From Paenibacillus sp. JJ-223 (lineage in GTDB: Bacteria; Bacillota; Bacilli; Paenibacillales; Paenibacillaceae), in assembly GCF_927798175.1 (NCBI RefSeq), contig NZ_CAKMMP010000003.1, forward strand, positions 248,001 to 312,000: 64,000 nt of DNA, written 5' to 3'. The position numbers and the translations under genes are program-made. Shown piece after piece: positions 35,660 through 45,441 of this stretch (positions are counted from its first letter, which is position 1; each line of letters opens with the position of its first letter). Under the pieces are notes generated by a model. That model was not told the origin of the DNA and did no database searches. It saw only the letters and a program-made list of their open reading frames with translations.

Positions 35660-38236
35660 CTACGGCTCAATGCCCCATACAAGCTGGTCGTTCAGATATC
35701 CGGTAACCTGCTCATGGTTTGCGAACTGACTGCCGGATGCCTGGAACGAGTAGTCGTCAGCCTGATTGTAATTGGACCAATCGGTTTTGGAGAACCGGGT
35801 TTGAATTTCGGCACTCTGGCCAGGAGCCAGCGTCCCGGCCGCAGTTGTGAAACCAACTTCCAGATAGTGGTCTGCCCCGGCCGCCGGAGCTGCCAGTTTG
35901 ACGAATTTGCTCGTCACGTTTGCGCTTCCGATACTGGCCCAGTCGCTCCAGAAGTTCTGATCTTCTTCGCCGTCAATCGTGTAATAGTATCGCAGCTTCA
36001 CGTCATTCAATGAAATCGCTGAATTCCCGGAGTTAATGAGTTTGAATTTGGGAGAGATCCCGTTCGTAGAGGCACTTGTGTTGCCGTTAAAGGCTTGAAT
36101 CGTTAAATCTCCTGTGGCCGCAGGAACACTGCTGTCTACCACATTCACGGTAAGAATGGCATCATTTCCTCCGCTAAAATGAAAGGTGATCGTATTCTGA
36201 CCCAGCGGCAATGAGGAAAGGTAACCTTTGTTCAGAACGACGGAAGCGTTGGATGCCGTATAATCCTGTCCCGGTATAAGCGTATAATTACCGTTTGTGA
36301 TGCTTGTCAGTTGATGCCCGTTTAACGTCAGGGTAAGGGGAATATCCTGCTGCAAGTTCACGCGTTGATCAAATGTCGCATTCGTGAGCGAAAGCGAAGC
36401 GCTTGGCGTTGAATCGATAATGCTGACTTTTAATACAGGATCTTGCCCTTGATTAAAATCCAAAATGATCGAATGCTGGCCAACCGGCAATTGGGACAAA
36501 AACTCTTTTTTTAACAGCAGCGTGCTGCCATTTAACGTATAATCCTGCGCTGCCGTCAATGCATTCGTACCTGACCGGAGAGCGGTCAACGTATTGCCGT
36601 TGGCATTCACGGTAATGGTTTGGTCACTCTGGTGGGGCGCGTATTTATCAAATTCAACATGTGCAGGAGTGATGGAAGCGCTTGGCGTTCCTGCGTCAAC
36701 CTTTAAATCGGGCAGCTCATCCAGCGTAATGACATAGTCACTTTGATAAAGCGTTTTCAGCGTGGCCGGATCGTTAAAGGCAGGGCTCATCAAATGCTCG
36801 CCGTACCATGGACAGAAGTAGAGCCATCCTGACTTTTCCTCCGTCAGATTCTGTACGCTCGGTACGGTGTCGTTCTCCGTCATGGCCACCATTTTTTTGC
36901 CGTCCGTCAAATCAACAAGCTGATAGAAAATCGAAGTAATGGCATCTTCGTTGGGTACGCCGGACAAACCGTCATAACGATTGTAGATCGTATTGTATTT
37001 ATCATAACCGACGAGATCCACCTTGTCATCGCCGGGATACCATGCGGGAGAAGTGCTGTACACGTAGCTGTTGTAGGTCCAGATCAAGTTGTGCAAGTCA
37101 TACGTCTCCGTAAGCTCGGTATAGAGAAGGTCCCACAGCTGTTTATATACGTCCGCGCCTGCCGAAGCCCACCAGAACCACGCGCCTTCGCCGTTCAATC
37201 CGCCATTGCCCTCGGCCTCATGGTAGGGACGGAAAATAACGGGCACGTCGTTGTCCTGCAAAATCTGCAGCTGTTCCGCCAAATCTTCAATGGTCAGCAT
37301 CACATATTGATATTCTTTCGTTCCGGGAATGACCGCATTGGCCGTATTAAAATTGGTTTCGGTCGGTTTGTAGGTCGCTTCTTTCCAATCCACGAAATCC
37401 CCGAGTTGATAGGTGTCGAATTTGCGGGGGACATTGATATGCCATGAAGCTGTCGCGATCCCGCCGCGGGTATTCACCCAATCGATCATGCGAGCGGTTG
37501 TGCCGTCTTCCCAGCCATACAATGGATTGTAGTTCATGAAATCGAAGCCGCGAATGGCCGGATACTTTCCGGAAAGATTGTGGATCCATTCGAACTCCAG
37601 CTCGGTATTTCCGTCATTTCCGCCCCCGTAAATCTCTTGTTGGCCTGAAATGATATGGTTGCCGTACACCTCTGTCAAATAATTCATCAGAAGCTGGGTT
37701 TCCGGCGTGGCCGCAGGATCGGTGAGGACAGGCTGCACATCCAGCGGATCAAGATCGGCATGATCCACAGTGAAAGTGTCAAAATAAGCGAAGCCCCAGC
37801 CTGCCTTGACTTGTATGGTATTGCTTCCCTTATTCAGCTTGTGAAACCCAAAATCGTAATTCGACCATGCAGTCGTGTAGGGCAGCATGTAAGATCCTTT
37901 GGTGACGCCGTTAACGGTCAAATATTGGAGCCTGCCGTCAGGGCTCAATTCCTGCATGTATCGAGTGGAGATCGCGTACATGCCTGTTTCCGGAACAGTC
38001 ACGGTAAAGGTGATCGTGCCGGAATTTTGCATCCAGACAAATCCCGTCCCGGAAAATCCGGGTTTGGGTTGTCCGTAAATTTCAGTGACGACTTGCAGAT
38101 CGGACGTGAGCTGAGCGTTTTCGCTTTCAATCGTGAAGAGTGGAGGATCATCTGCATGAACAGGCACGGTCATCCATCCAAACAACAGGGTAATGGCCAA
38201 CATCATTGCGCTTGCCTTTTTGAGCCGATTTTTCAT
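35660..38236 (-). CDS. Secreted GH26 endo-beta-1,4-mannanase with CBM35, two X2 and CBM3 modules
   Basis: An 858-residue secreted enzyme. A signal peptide (to about residue 30, VPVHA) is followed by a CBM35-like module (FTIESENAQL), the GH26 barrel with acid/base glutamate in FRPYHEAEG and nucleophile in MVAMTENDT, two X2 (CBM_X2) modules beginning ASITPAHVEFDK and ASLSLTNATFDQ, and a C-terminal CBM3 (LTIQAFNGNTSAS, then KLRYYYTIDGEEDQNFWSDW). CBM3 and X2 target crystalline cellulose, so the enzyme probably attacks mannan embedded in cell walls. The ATG at 38236 is set by AAGGGAG; the frame reaches 38290. Confidence 0.93.
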   Translation of the reverse strand: MKNRLKKASAMMLAITLLFGWMTVPVHADDPPLFTIESENAQLTSDLQVVTEIYGQPKPGFSGTGFVWMQNSGTITFTVTVPETGMYAISTRYMQELSPDGRLQYLTVNGVTKGSYMLPYTTAWSNYDFGFHKLNKGSNTIQVKAGWGFAYFDTFTVDHADLDPLDVQPVLTDPAATPETQLLMNYLTEVYGNHIISGQQEIYGGGNDGNTELEFEWIHNLSGKYPAIRGFDFMNYNPLYGWEDGTTARMIDWVNTRGGIATASWHINVPRKFDTYQLGDFVDWKEATYKPTETNFNTANAVIPGTKEYQYVMLTIEDLAEQLQILQDNDVPVIFRPYHEAEGNGGLNGEGAWFWWASAGADVYKQLWDLLYTELTETYDLHNLIWTYNSYVYSTSPAWYPGDDKVDLVGYDKYNTIYNRYDGLSGVPNEDAITSIFYQLVDLTDGKKMVAMTENDTVPSVQNLTEEKSGWLYFCPWYGEHLMSPAFNDPATLKTLYQSDYVITLDELPDLKVDAGTPSASITPAHVEFDKYAPHQSDQTITVNANGNTLTALRSGTNALTAAQDYTLNGSTLLLKKEFLSQLPVGQHSIILDFNQGQDPVLKVSIIDSTPSASLSLTNATFDQRVNLQQDIPLTLTLNGHQLTSITNGNYTLIPGQDYTASNASVVLNKGYLSSLPLGQNTITFHFSGGNDAILTVNVVDSSVPAATGDLTIQAFNGNTSASTNGISPKFKLINSGNSAISLNDVKLRYYYTIDGEEDQNFWSDWASIGSANVTSKFVKLAAPAAGADHYLEVGFTTAAGTLAPGQSAEIQTRFSKTDWSNYNQADDYSFQASGSQFANHEQVTGYLNDQLVWGIEP

Positions 38237-38470
38237 TCTCATCTCCCTTTCCATAAATGAAATAAGATAAAGAAAGATCAATAAACCCACTCATGGATGC
38301 GCTTTCAAAGTAAACATAGCATATGCATCAAACTTTGTAAATATATGGCATAAAAAGTTGACGATTTGCTGCTCTTTAAGAGAAGAAGAGAATGAAGCGG
38401 GAAAATGCGCCTCTCACAGATCGTGGAAGCACAAGAATAGGCTGCAGAAAAAGTAAAGTATCAATATTCC

Positions 38471-38501
38471 TTGACAGGAATATACTTGATGAAGTATATT
38501 C
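38471..38501 (+). promoter_or_regulatory. Promoter with overlapping perfect palindrome (ArsR operator)
   Basis: TTGACA at 38471-38476 and TATATT at 38495-38500 are 18 bp apart. A perfect palindrome, GAATATACTT (38478-38487) and AAGTATATTC (38492-38501) with spacer GATG, fills the space and covers the -10. A bound ArsR dimer would block RNA polymerase. Confidence 0.75.
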
Positions 38502-38574
38502 TTCTCAGAAGTTGAAATGATCCTGGATCAAGGAGATGATTCGACGGGAAACCATACTAACAGAGGTGAGCAAC

Positions 38575-38922
38575 ATGTCCGGAAATAGCCCGGGAATGGA
38601 CATAGCAACATTGACTGCGTTAGCTGAGGCGAATCGGTTGAATATTGTCCAATTGTTGCGCAATGGTCCGCTGCCAGTTGGCGAAATCGCTGATCGTCTG
38701 GGCATTCGCCAACCACAAGCTTCGAAACATTTGAAAGTGTTAAGCGATAGCGGAATCGTGGAAGTGCGTGCCGATGGAAACCGAAGGATCTATGCGCTTC
38801 GATCGGAACCTTTTCAAGCGATGGATTTTTGGGTACAATCCTTCCGGCATATTATGGAAGAACGTTTGGATAATTTGGACAACTATTTGCGCGAAATTCA
38901 AAACAAGAAAAAAGAAGACTAA
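38575..38922 (+). CDS. ArsR-family repressor of the AHSA1/VOC operon
   Basis: A 115-residue winged-helix protein (ALAEANRLNIVQLLRNGPLP; RLGIRQPQASKHLKVLSDSG) without cysteine metal sites. The start at 38575 follows AGAGGTGAG. The promoter upstream carries a perfect palindrome, pointing to autoregulation. In this family, ArsR genes paired with AHSA1-domain genes are very common. Confidence 0.9.
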   Translation: MSGNSPGMDIATLTALAEANRLNIVQLLRNGPLPVGEIADRLGIRQPQASKHLKVLSDSGIVEVRADGNRRIYALRSEPFQAMDFWVQSFRHIMEERLDNLDNYLREIQNKKKED

Positions 38923-38950
38923 TTTCCTTTCCTAAGGAGGAGTATTGAAC

Positions 38951-39469
38951 ATGCCCGACAACAAAATGGTTTCGAACGTAGAGAGTGGACGCATCCTGGT
39001 GCTGGAACGCGTATTCGATGCGCCGCGTGAACTCGTATTTCAAATGTTCAAAGAGCCGGAACATCTCAAACGCTGGTGGGGGCCGAAAGGCTGGGAAATA
39101 CCGGTTTGCACCGTCGATTTCCGTCCCGGCGGCGTGTGGCATTACTGCATGAAGTGCGTTGATCCGAATCAAGGTGAATTTTACGGCATGGAGTCCTGGG
39201 GTAAAGCCGTTTATAAGGAAATCGTTGAACCAGAGCGAATCATCTACAACGATTATTTCTCGGATGCCGAGGGCAATGTTAACGACGACCTGCCATCTTC
39301 CTTGATTACGATGGAATTTATCGATTTGGGCGGCAAAACCAAGCTGGTGAACCGTTCTGAATACGTGTCCCCAGAGGCACTCCAGAACGTGATGGACATG
39401 GGCATGCTGCAAGGAATCACGGAAACATGGAATCGTTTGGGCGAATTGTTGGAAGGAGAGCTTAAATAA
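38951..39469 (+). CDS. SRPBCC/AHSA1-domain protein
   Basis: A 172-residue protein of the START-like fold (RVFDAPRELVFQMFKEPEHLKRWWGPKGW; then the C-terminal helix TETWNRLGELL). Family members bind hydrophobic ligands; no enzymatic role can be assigned. The ATG at 38951 is preferred over the in-frame TTG at 38945 because AAGGAGGAG is better spaced. It lies between the ArsR and VOC genes of one operon. Confidence 0.88.
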   Translation: MPDNKMVSNVESGRILVLERVFDAPRELVFQMFKEPEHLKRWWGPKGWEIPVCTVDFRPGGVWHYCMKCVDPNQGEFYGMESWGKAVYKEIVEPERIIYNDYFSDAEGNVNDDLPSSLITMEFIDLGGKTKLVNRSEYVSPEALQNVMDMGMLQGITETWNRLGELLEGELK

Positions 39470-39844
39470 ATGATTACTCAACTTGGGCAAGTGATGTTAT
39501 ATGTCAACAATCAGGATGAATGCAAAGCATTTTGGACCGAAAAACTGGGGTTCGAGGTCATCTCCGAAGAAGTTAGCGGCCCCATGAGATGGATTGAAGT
39601 GGCTCCAAAGGGGGCGGCAACCAGCATTGTTCTTCATAATAAAGAACTCGTTGCCGAAATGAACCCCGAGATGAATCTGGGAACGCCTTCTCTCATGTTT
39701 TACACGGAACAATTCGACCAGTTGTACCAAGACTTGGCAGACAAAAACGTAACCGTTGGCGAAATCGTGGAGCTTCCCGCAGGCAGAGTCTTTAACTTTG
39801 CAGATCAAGAGCAGAACTACTTCGCCGTCATGGAAAAGAAATAG
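39470..39844 (+). CDS. VOC-family (glyoxalase/dioxygenase fold) protein
   Basis: A 124-residue protein with the paired beta-alpha-beta-beta-beta units of the VOC superfamily (QVMLYVNNQDECKAFWTEKLGFEV; VFNFADQEQNYFAV). The start codon directly follows the stop of the AHSA1 gene (TAAATG), so translation is coupled. Members act in thiol-transfer or antibiotic resistance; the role here is unknown. Confidence 0.87.
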   Translation: MITQLGQVMLYVNNQDECKAFWTEKLGFEVISEEVSGPMRWIEVAPKGAATSIVLHNKELVAEMNPEMNLGTPSLMFYTEQFDQLYQDLADKNVTVGEIVELPAGRVFNFADQEQNYFAVMEKK

Positions 39845-39870
39845 AGGGACACGCACAGCGTAACGGTCAA

Positions 39871-39896
39871 AAGTCGCTAAATTAGCGGCTTTTTTC
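39871..39896 (+). terminator. Terminator of the ArsR-AHSA1-VOC operon
   Basis: AAGTCGC pairs with GCGGCTT around TAAATTA, followed by six T. Confidence 0.8.
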
Positions 39897-40058
39897 CATT
39901 GGATTGCAACTATTGCCTCGATTGCAGAAAACGGATTTGGCTCAATGTCTGGATTAGTATTTTGAAATATGCATATAATGGATTGATTGTTCCAGCTCCA
40001 AATTCTCCACTTTGTATAGTGCAGTATACTCTATGAAAACGGAAATCGGAGGATTTTC

Positions 40059-41693
40059 ATGTATAAATTGATGATCGTCGATGACGAATTGCTGATGCGA
40101 GTTGGCATTCGTTCCATGCTTGATTGGGAGGAACACGGATTTTATGTCGTTGGTGAAGCGGCGAATGGAAAGGAAGCGCTGGAACTTGCGCTGGACGTTT
40201 CGCCCGATCTCATCATTACGGATATCAAAATGCCTGTCATGGACGGGCTGCAGCTTATTCAAAGGGCCGCTGACGCTTTAAAAACCTGCAAGTATGTCAT
40301 TTTGAGCAATTTTGACGAGCTTCATTATGTGAAAGAGGCGTTGAAGTTAGGTGCCTCCGATTATTTGATCAAAAGCGAGATCACAGAGACCACGCTCGCA
40401 GAACTGCTTGCTTCGATTCGTCAGAAGCTGCGGAAGGAGTTTGGAAGCCAAGCCGGTATGCCCGTCAATCCACATACGTACACGCAGAGTCTCAACCATT
40501 TAAAGGATACGTTTTTTCATGATCTTGTAAGCGGATTCATAGAGGAGGGGGATATTGCCGCGAAGGCCGAAGAGCTGCGTGTACGCGTGAGATCGGACAA
40601 GTTGGTGGTCATCAAGTTTATCGTAAACTATTACGAGGATACAAAGAAGAAATATGTCGAGAAGGGGGAAAAGCTGCTCCGTTTTTCCATTCTAAATATT
40701 ATGGAGGAGATCATTCCATCCAGATGGGAGAAGGAGATCGTCGTTGATAGTTCATCTGAATATTGGGTCATCGTCAACATTCCTCCGGATCGTGCATCAG
40801 TAGGCACCGATATCAGGAAACTGTGCGACAAGCTGCTTTCTTCCATCAAAGATTTGATGAATGTAACGCTCACGGCTGGCGTAAGCACTGCCGTAACGGG
40901 TTTCGGCAGCATCAGAAAGGCGTATCAGGAGGCGGAATCTGCTCTCCGCCAGGGATTCTACGCAGGCAGCAAACAGGTACTGTTTTATGAAGATGTGGTC
41001 CATGCTCCGCCCCGGAAAGAAGTGAATGCGATCCTGAACGCGCAGCAGGAACAAGATTTTTTGAAAATATGGATAAGCAAAGACGAGAAAAAGGCGGCGG
41101 CATTTCTTGAAGCCGTCCGTTCGGAGCTGGAGGCGCTGCATGCGGATGAAAATAGCATTCGTGAAAACTACATCCTGGTTATGGAAATGATACACGCACA
41201 TGTATCCCGGACTGCACAACGGACACAACCTGCTTTTGCAGAGAAGTCGCCCTACGAAACCGTCCTGAAAGGGGAGTGCTGGGATGATATTCATCAAGCT
41301 TTGCTGGCTCAGATCGGAATTTATTTCAAGGCCGATTCCCGGGTCATGCAGGAGCGTACCTACGCGGACCTCGCGATCGAGATCATCGACAAATACTATG
41401 CCGAGGACATTTCTTTGCACAGCGTAGCCAACCAAATCAACGTCAACCCGTCGTATCTCAGCCGAATGTTCAAACAGGAGAAAGGGGAGAACTTTATCTC
41501 TTATTTAACCCGGGTTCGAATCGAATGCGCAAAGAGCTATCTCATGAGCAGGGAATGGAGAGTTTATGAGATTGCAGACAAGGTAGGGTACCACAACTAC
41601 ACCTACTTCAGCAAAATATTCAAAAAAACGGTAGGCGTCAGTCCAGAGGAGTATCGAGAAATGCAGCAAGGCTCCCATGTGATTCGCGAATAG
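40059..41693 (+). CDS. YesN-like response regulator with AraC output domain
   Basis: A 544-residue regulator. The receiver shows DDELL, the phosphorylated aspartate in LIITDIKMPVMDG and KSEI in place of the usual KP region. A long middle segment separates it from the C-terminal AraC domain (NPSYLSRMFKQEKGENFISY; KVGYHNYTYFSKIFKKTVGVSP). It is followed after nine bases by its kinase. The pair faces the ABC operon at 43554-47046 and probably activates it. Confidence 0.92.
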   Translation: MYKLMIVDDELLMRVGIRSMLDWEEHGFYVVGEAANGKEALELALDVSPDLIITDIKMPVMDGLQLIQRAADALKTCKYVILSNFDELHYVKEALKLGASDYLIKSEITETTLAELLASIRQKLRKEFGSQAGMPVNPHTYTQSLNHLKDTFFHDLVSGFIEEGDIAAKAEELRVRVRSDKLVVIKFIVNYYEDTKKKYVEKGEKLLRFSILNIMEEIIPSRWEKEIVVDSSSEYWVIVNIPPDRASVGTDIRKLCDKLLSSIKDLMNVTLTAGVSTAVTGFGSIRKAYQEAESALRQGFYAGSKQVLFYEDVVHAPPRKEVNAILNAQQEQDFLKIWISKDEKKAAAFLEAVRSELEALHADENSIRENYILVMEMIHAHVSRTAQRTQPAFAEKSPYETVLKGECWDDIHQALLAQIGIYFKADSRVMQERTYADLAIEIIDKYYAEDISLHSVANQINVNPSYLSRMFKQEKGENFISYLTRVRIECAKSYLMSREWRVYEIADKVGYHNYTYFSKIFKKTVGVSPEEYREMQQGSHVIRE

Positions 41694-41702
41694 AGGTGCA
41701 TC

Positions 41703-43463
41703 GTGAGGAAGCATGTCCGGCTGGTTCAAATTAAATACAAAATTATGGTGATTTGCATAACGGTCATTATTCTTCCGGTATTCGTCATGACGATTAATTC
41801 GTATTATTCTTCCGAACGGCTGCTCGCACAAAATTATACCACGCTGCTCAGCGATCTGACCAAGCAGACGAACATTCGCATTGACGAGTTTCTTAAAGAG
41901 ATTGAGAAAATTTCGCTGCTGGCCAGCAACGGACTTAGCGGCAGTTTATCTGCGACCCATGAAGGAAGTTTTCCGATTCAGGATTTTTTGAGGGACGGGG
42001 GTGAGCAGAATGAAAATGCCGCTTATGACATTTTGATGAATTACATCATGATGAAGGACCGTGTATTCTCGATTTACCTGTACAACCTGAATGGGGGGCA
42101 AGATTTGTTCGTCAGCCCGAATCAGCCGATCGACCGAAACTTCAACATGCAGAACGAGCTGTGGTTCAAAAAATTCATGCATACCAAAGATCGAACCATT
42201 ACGCTAACGACCCGAATCGATCAACAGTTGAAAAATAAAATATTAGCCGTCTCGCATGCTCGGAAAATTCATGATGTGACTACCGGAAGGCTGCTTGGCG
42301 TCATCGTTGTGAGCATCGACATCAAGTTTATCGAAATTGTCAATCGCAACTTGCAGGAAGGTCTGCGTTCAAGGTTCATGATCGTCGACGCGGACGACAA
42401 AATTGTATATAACGTCAATGAGAGGTTGATCGGCACGTTGTTCCGAGACAATGTTCGGCCAGATGAAGCATTAAATGTCGTAGTGACCAGTCCGCTGAGC
42501 CAGCAGAAATGGACGACCTACTTGTACATGCCTCTGGATGAGTTGACTGCCGACGGCAAAATACTGGGCCGCAATCTGGTCATGCTGGCCATGGTCATGT
42601 CCCTCTTTGCTGCGATTATTTCCATCTCTTTATCCCATGTCATAACACGTCCCATAAAGAAACTAATGCGTAATATCACCTTGGTTGAACAGGGACATTT
42701 CGATCAAGTCGAACAAATCCGTTCCCGGGATGAAATTGGACACTTGTCCATTCGTTTTAACAAAATGTCGTATGAATTGAAGCGCATGATTGAGAGGGTT
42801 CAGCAGGAAGAAATGGAGAAGGCGGCAGCCGAGATGCGGGCGCTGCATGCCCAGATCAACCCTCATTTTTTGTATAACACGCTTGGTTCGGTGAAATGGA
42901 TCGCCTCCATGCAGCAGGCTGACAAAATCGTGGACATGACGGATGCGCTGATTTCGATGCTTCGGTACGCGACAAGGTCTGACGGGACCTTGGTAACGAT
43001 ACGCGAAGAGTTGGAAAACATCGCCAACTACGCCACCATTCAGAACGTGCGGTACTATGGCAGCATTCAAATGAAATACGAGATCGAACATGGATTGTCG
43101 GCGTATTATATGCCCAAAATGATTTTGCAGCCGCTGATCGAAAACGCGATTTTCCATGGCCTTGCCGATCTTGAAGAGGATGGGGTGATCACCATTCGAA
43201 TCCAAGCGCAGGGCAGCGATATTGCCGTCGAAGTTTGCGATAACGGTGTCGGTATGGACCATCATACGATCCGGAACGTGATGGACGAAAGGGAGGATAG
43301 GGATACGGGAGCGAGGGGGATCGGCCTGCATAATGTGCATCGGCGCATTCAGCTTCACTTTGGCAGGCCCTATGGAGTGCAGGTGAACAGCAAGCTTGGC
43401 GAAGGTACGGTTTTTACCATTTTGCTGCCTGCCATACCAGAATTGCCGGAAACGAAATCATGA
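41703..43463 (+). CDS. YesM-like sensor histidine kinase
   Basis: A 586-residue membrane kinase of the LytS/YesM class. Helices near residues 13-35 and 295-315 flank an extracellular Cache-type sensor. A HAMP segment (HVITRPIKKLMRNITLVEQG) leads to the His_kinase domain with the phosphorylated histidine in QINPHFLYNTLGSVKW, then the ATPase domain with VCDNGVGMD and GIGLHNVHRRI. The GTG start follows AGAGGTGCATC. Relatives sense extracellular oligosaccharides or their binding protein. Confidence 0.92.
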   Translation: MRKHVRLVQIKYKIMVICITVIILPVFVMTINSYYSSERLLAQNYTTLLSDLTKQTNIRIDEFLKEIEKISLLASNGLSGSLSATHEGSFPIQDFLRDGGEQNENAAYDILMNYIMMKDRVFSIYLYNLNGGQDLFVSPNQPIDRNFNMQNELWFKKFMHTKDRTITLTTRIDQQLKNKILAVSHARKIHDVTTGRLLGVIVVSIDIKFIEIVNRNLQEGLRSRFMIVDADDKIVYNVNERLIGTLFRDNVRPDEALNVVVTSPLSQQKWTTYLYMPLDELTADGKILGRNLVMLAMVMSLFAAIISISLSHVITRPIKKLMRNITLVEQGHFDQVEQIRSRDEIGHLSIRFNKMSYELKRMIERVQQEEMEKAAAEMRALHAQINPHFLYNTLGSVKWIASMQQADKIVDMTDALISMLRYATRSDGTLVTIREELENIANYATIQNVRYYGSIQMKYEIEHGLSAYYMPKMILQPLIENAIFHGLADLEEDGVITIRIQAQGSDIAVEVCDNGVGMDHHTIRNVMDEREDRDTGARGIGLHNVHRRIQLHFGRPYGVQVNSKLGEGTVFTILLPAIPELPETKS

Positions 43464-43516
43464 GCCTGTGGATGGAATCCGAAGATGGATCGGCAGGCTG
43501 GGTAATATTGAATTTG

Positions 43517-43551
43517 AAAAAAAGCTTGCAGACCATGCTGCAAGCTTTTTT
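43517..43551. terminator. Bidirectional terminator
   Basis: AAAAGCTTGCAG (43520-43531) and CTGCAAGCTTTT (43538-43549) are perfect 12-bp arms with flanking A and T runs, between convergent operons. Confidence 0.9.
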
Positions 43552-43553
43552 GC

Positions 43554-44444
43554 CTACCCTTTGACGCTGCCAAGCACCAACCCTTTGGTAAAGTATTTCT
43601 GAAGGAACGGATAAACGAGCAAAATCGGAATGGCGCCGAGAAACATTTGAGCCGCGCGTCCGGTTCTAGCATTCATCATGGAAAGGAGCTGAGTGTAATC
43701 GCTTCCCGATTTCAACATGATCTGCTCAAAGCTCTGCAGAAGGGTCTGCAGGTAGCTCTGTAACGGGTAGTTATCCGGATTGTTCATATAAATGATGCCA
43801 TCGAACCATGAATTCCAATGGCCGACGATGCTAAACAAACCGACGGTTGCAAGAGCGGGTTTGAGCAGGGGGAGTAAAATCCGAACCAGGACCTGCATCG
43901 GTCCCGCACCGTCGATAATGGCCGATTCTTCAATTTCCTCCGGCAAACCTCTAATAAAGTTCATCAGAATGACCATGCTGAATACCGGAAGGGCTCCGGG
44001 CAGAATCAGGGACCAGATGGAGTCGATCAAGCCCATTTTGACCACAACCAGATAGGTTGGAATCAACCCTCCGTTAAATAACATCGTGATGATAAAGAAT
44101 CCCATATACATGTTGCGTCCCATCAACTTTTGTTTCGATTTCGAGAGTGGATACGCGGTAAGTACCATTAAAACGAGATTGACCAGCATACCAAGCAAGG
44201 TGCGTTTAATGGCGATCCAGAGAGAGGTATAGAACGAACCTCCGGATAATGCAAATTCATAAGCCTTTGTCGAGAAATCGACAGGCCAGAACGTAACGCT
44301 GCCGGCCGAGACGGCCGAGCTGCTGCTGAACGAAACCGCCAACAGGTTGATAAACGGCAGAATGCAGAGGAGTGAAATTACAATCAGAATCGTGTAGTTC
44401 ACAATATGAAACAAGCGCCTGCCCATGCTTTTATCGTTGATCAT
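43554..44444 (-). CDS. Carbohydrate ABC transporter permease (YtcP-like)
   Basis: A 296-residue permease with six predicted helices, the EAA loop EESAIIDGAGPMQVLVRILLP and the C-terminus QKYFTKGLVLGSVKG, as in the YtcP group. It is the last gene of a three-gene operon (binding protein, LplB-like, YtcP-like), 15 bases after the preceding gene, behind AAGGAGGAACC. Confidence 0.92.
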   Translation of the reverse strand: MINDKSMGRRLFHIVNYTILIVISLLCILPFINLLAVSFSSSSAVSAGSVTFWPVDFSTKAYEFALSGGSFYTSLWIAIKRTLLGMLVNLVLMVLTAYPLSKSKQKLMGRNMYMGFFIITMLFNGGLIPTYLVVVKMGLIDSIWSLILPGALPVFSMVILMNFIRGLPEEIEESAIIDGAGPMQVLVRILLPLLKPALATVGLFSIVGHWNSWFDGIIYMNNPDNYPLQSYLQTLLQSFEQIMLKSGSDYTQLLSMMNARTGRAAQMFLGAIPILLVYPFLQKYFTKGLVLGSVKG

Positions 44445-44459
44445 AATGAGGGTTCCTCC

Positions 44460-45350
44460 TTAGAAGATACGATAGCCGGCTACCTTGTAAGCCAGAAAAT
44501 AAGAGAGCGCCATGAGCACGCTGGAAATGACGGACTTGAACAACCCGACGGCCGTGCCGATGGAATACTGTGCCTGCTGAATCCCTAGACGATATACATA
44601 GGTATCAATGATATCACCGGTCTGATACACAACAGGGGAGTACAGGTTATAGATTTGATCAAAGCCGGCGTTGAGCACGTTGCCGAGCGATAGTACGGTC
44701 ATTAACACAATCGTAGGCATAAGGAGAGGCAGTGTAATATATATCGTTTGTTTCCAGCGTTTGGCTCCGTCAATCACTGCGGCCTCATAAAGCCCCGGGT
44801 CAATGCTGGTCAGCGCTGCCAAGTACACCACGGTGCCAAAGCCGAAGCCTTTCCAGATGTCGCTCACGATCATGGTCCATGGAAAGATCGAGGGTGTGCC
44901 GAGAAAAGAGATGGGGGCAATCCCGAATATGCTCAAAAACGTGTTAATAATGCCGTCGGCGCTAAGGATGTCCAGCATGATTCCGGCCATGATGACCCAA
45001 GACAGGAAGTTCGGAATATATACGAGCGTTTGGAAGGTACGTTTGACGGCACTGTGTATCACTTCGTTCAGCAATAAAGCGAAAATAACGGGAACGACAA
45101 TACCTCCGACGATTTTGAACGCGGACATGTACAGCGTATTCCAGATGGTTCTCACGAAATTCGGTTGACTAAACACATGTGTAAAGTTGTCCCAGCCCAC
45201 CCAAGGTGAATTGAATCCAAGGCCCGGATTGTATTTCTGAAACGCAATGATTAGTCCGTAGAAAGGGATGTAGCTAAAAATGAACACCAAGACCAAGCTT
45301 GGGATGAGCATGAGATGGTAGGAGCTTTGCTGTCTCCATTTTCTCAGCAT
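44460..45350 (-). CDS. Carbohydrate ABC transporter permease (LplB-like)
   Basis: A 296-residue permease beginning with SYHLMLIPSLVLVFIFSYIPFYG and carrying the EAA loop YEAAVIDGAKRWKQTIYITLP. It works with the YtcP-like permease and the upstream lipoprotein. No ATPase is encoded in the operon, so a general MsmX-type ATPase must be supplied from elsewhere. Confidence 0.92.
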   Translation of the reverse strand: MLRKWRQQSSYHLMLIPSLVLVFIFSYIPFYGLIIAFQKYNPGLGFNSPWVGWDNFTHVFSQPNFVRTIWNTLYMSAFKIVGGIVVPVIFALLLNEVIHSAVKRTFQTLVYIPNFLSWVIMAGIMLDILSADGIINTFLSIFGIAPISFLGTPSIFPWTMIVSDIWKGFGFGTVVYLAALTSIDPGLYEAAVIDGAKRWKQTIYITLPLLMPTIVLMTVLSLGNVLNAGFDQIYNLYSPVVYQTGDIIDTYVYRLGIQQAQYSIGTAVGLFKSVISSVLMALSYFLAYKVAGYRIF

Positions 45351-45441
45351 TCGAATTCCTCCGTTTCTGATGTGATGAGCTTCTGTTCTTCAAATAGAGA
45401 ACGGGACGAGAACAGGCTCATCCCGTTTGGAGTATGGCTCG

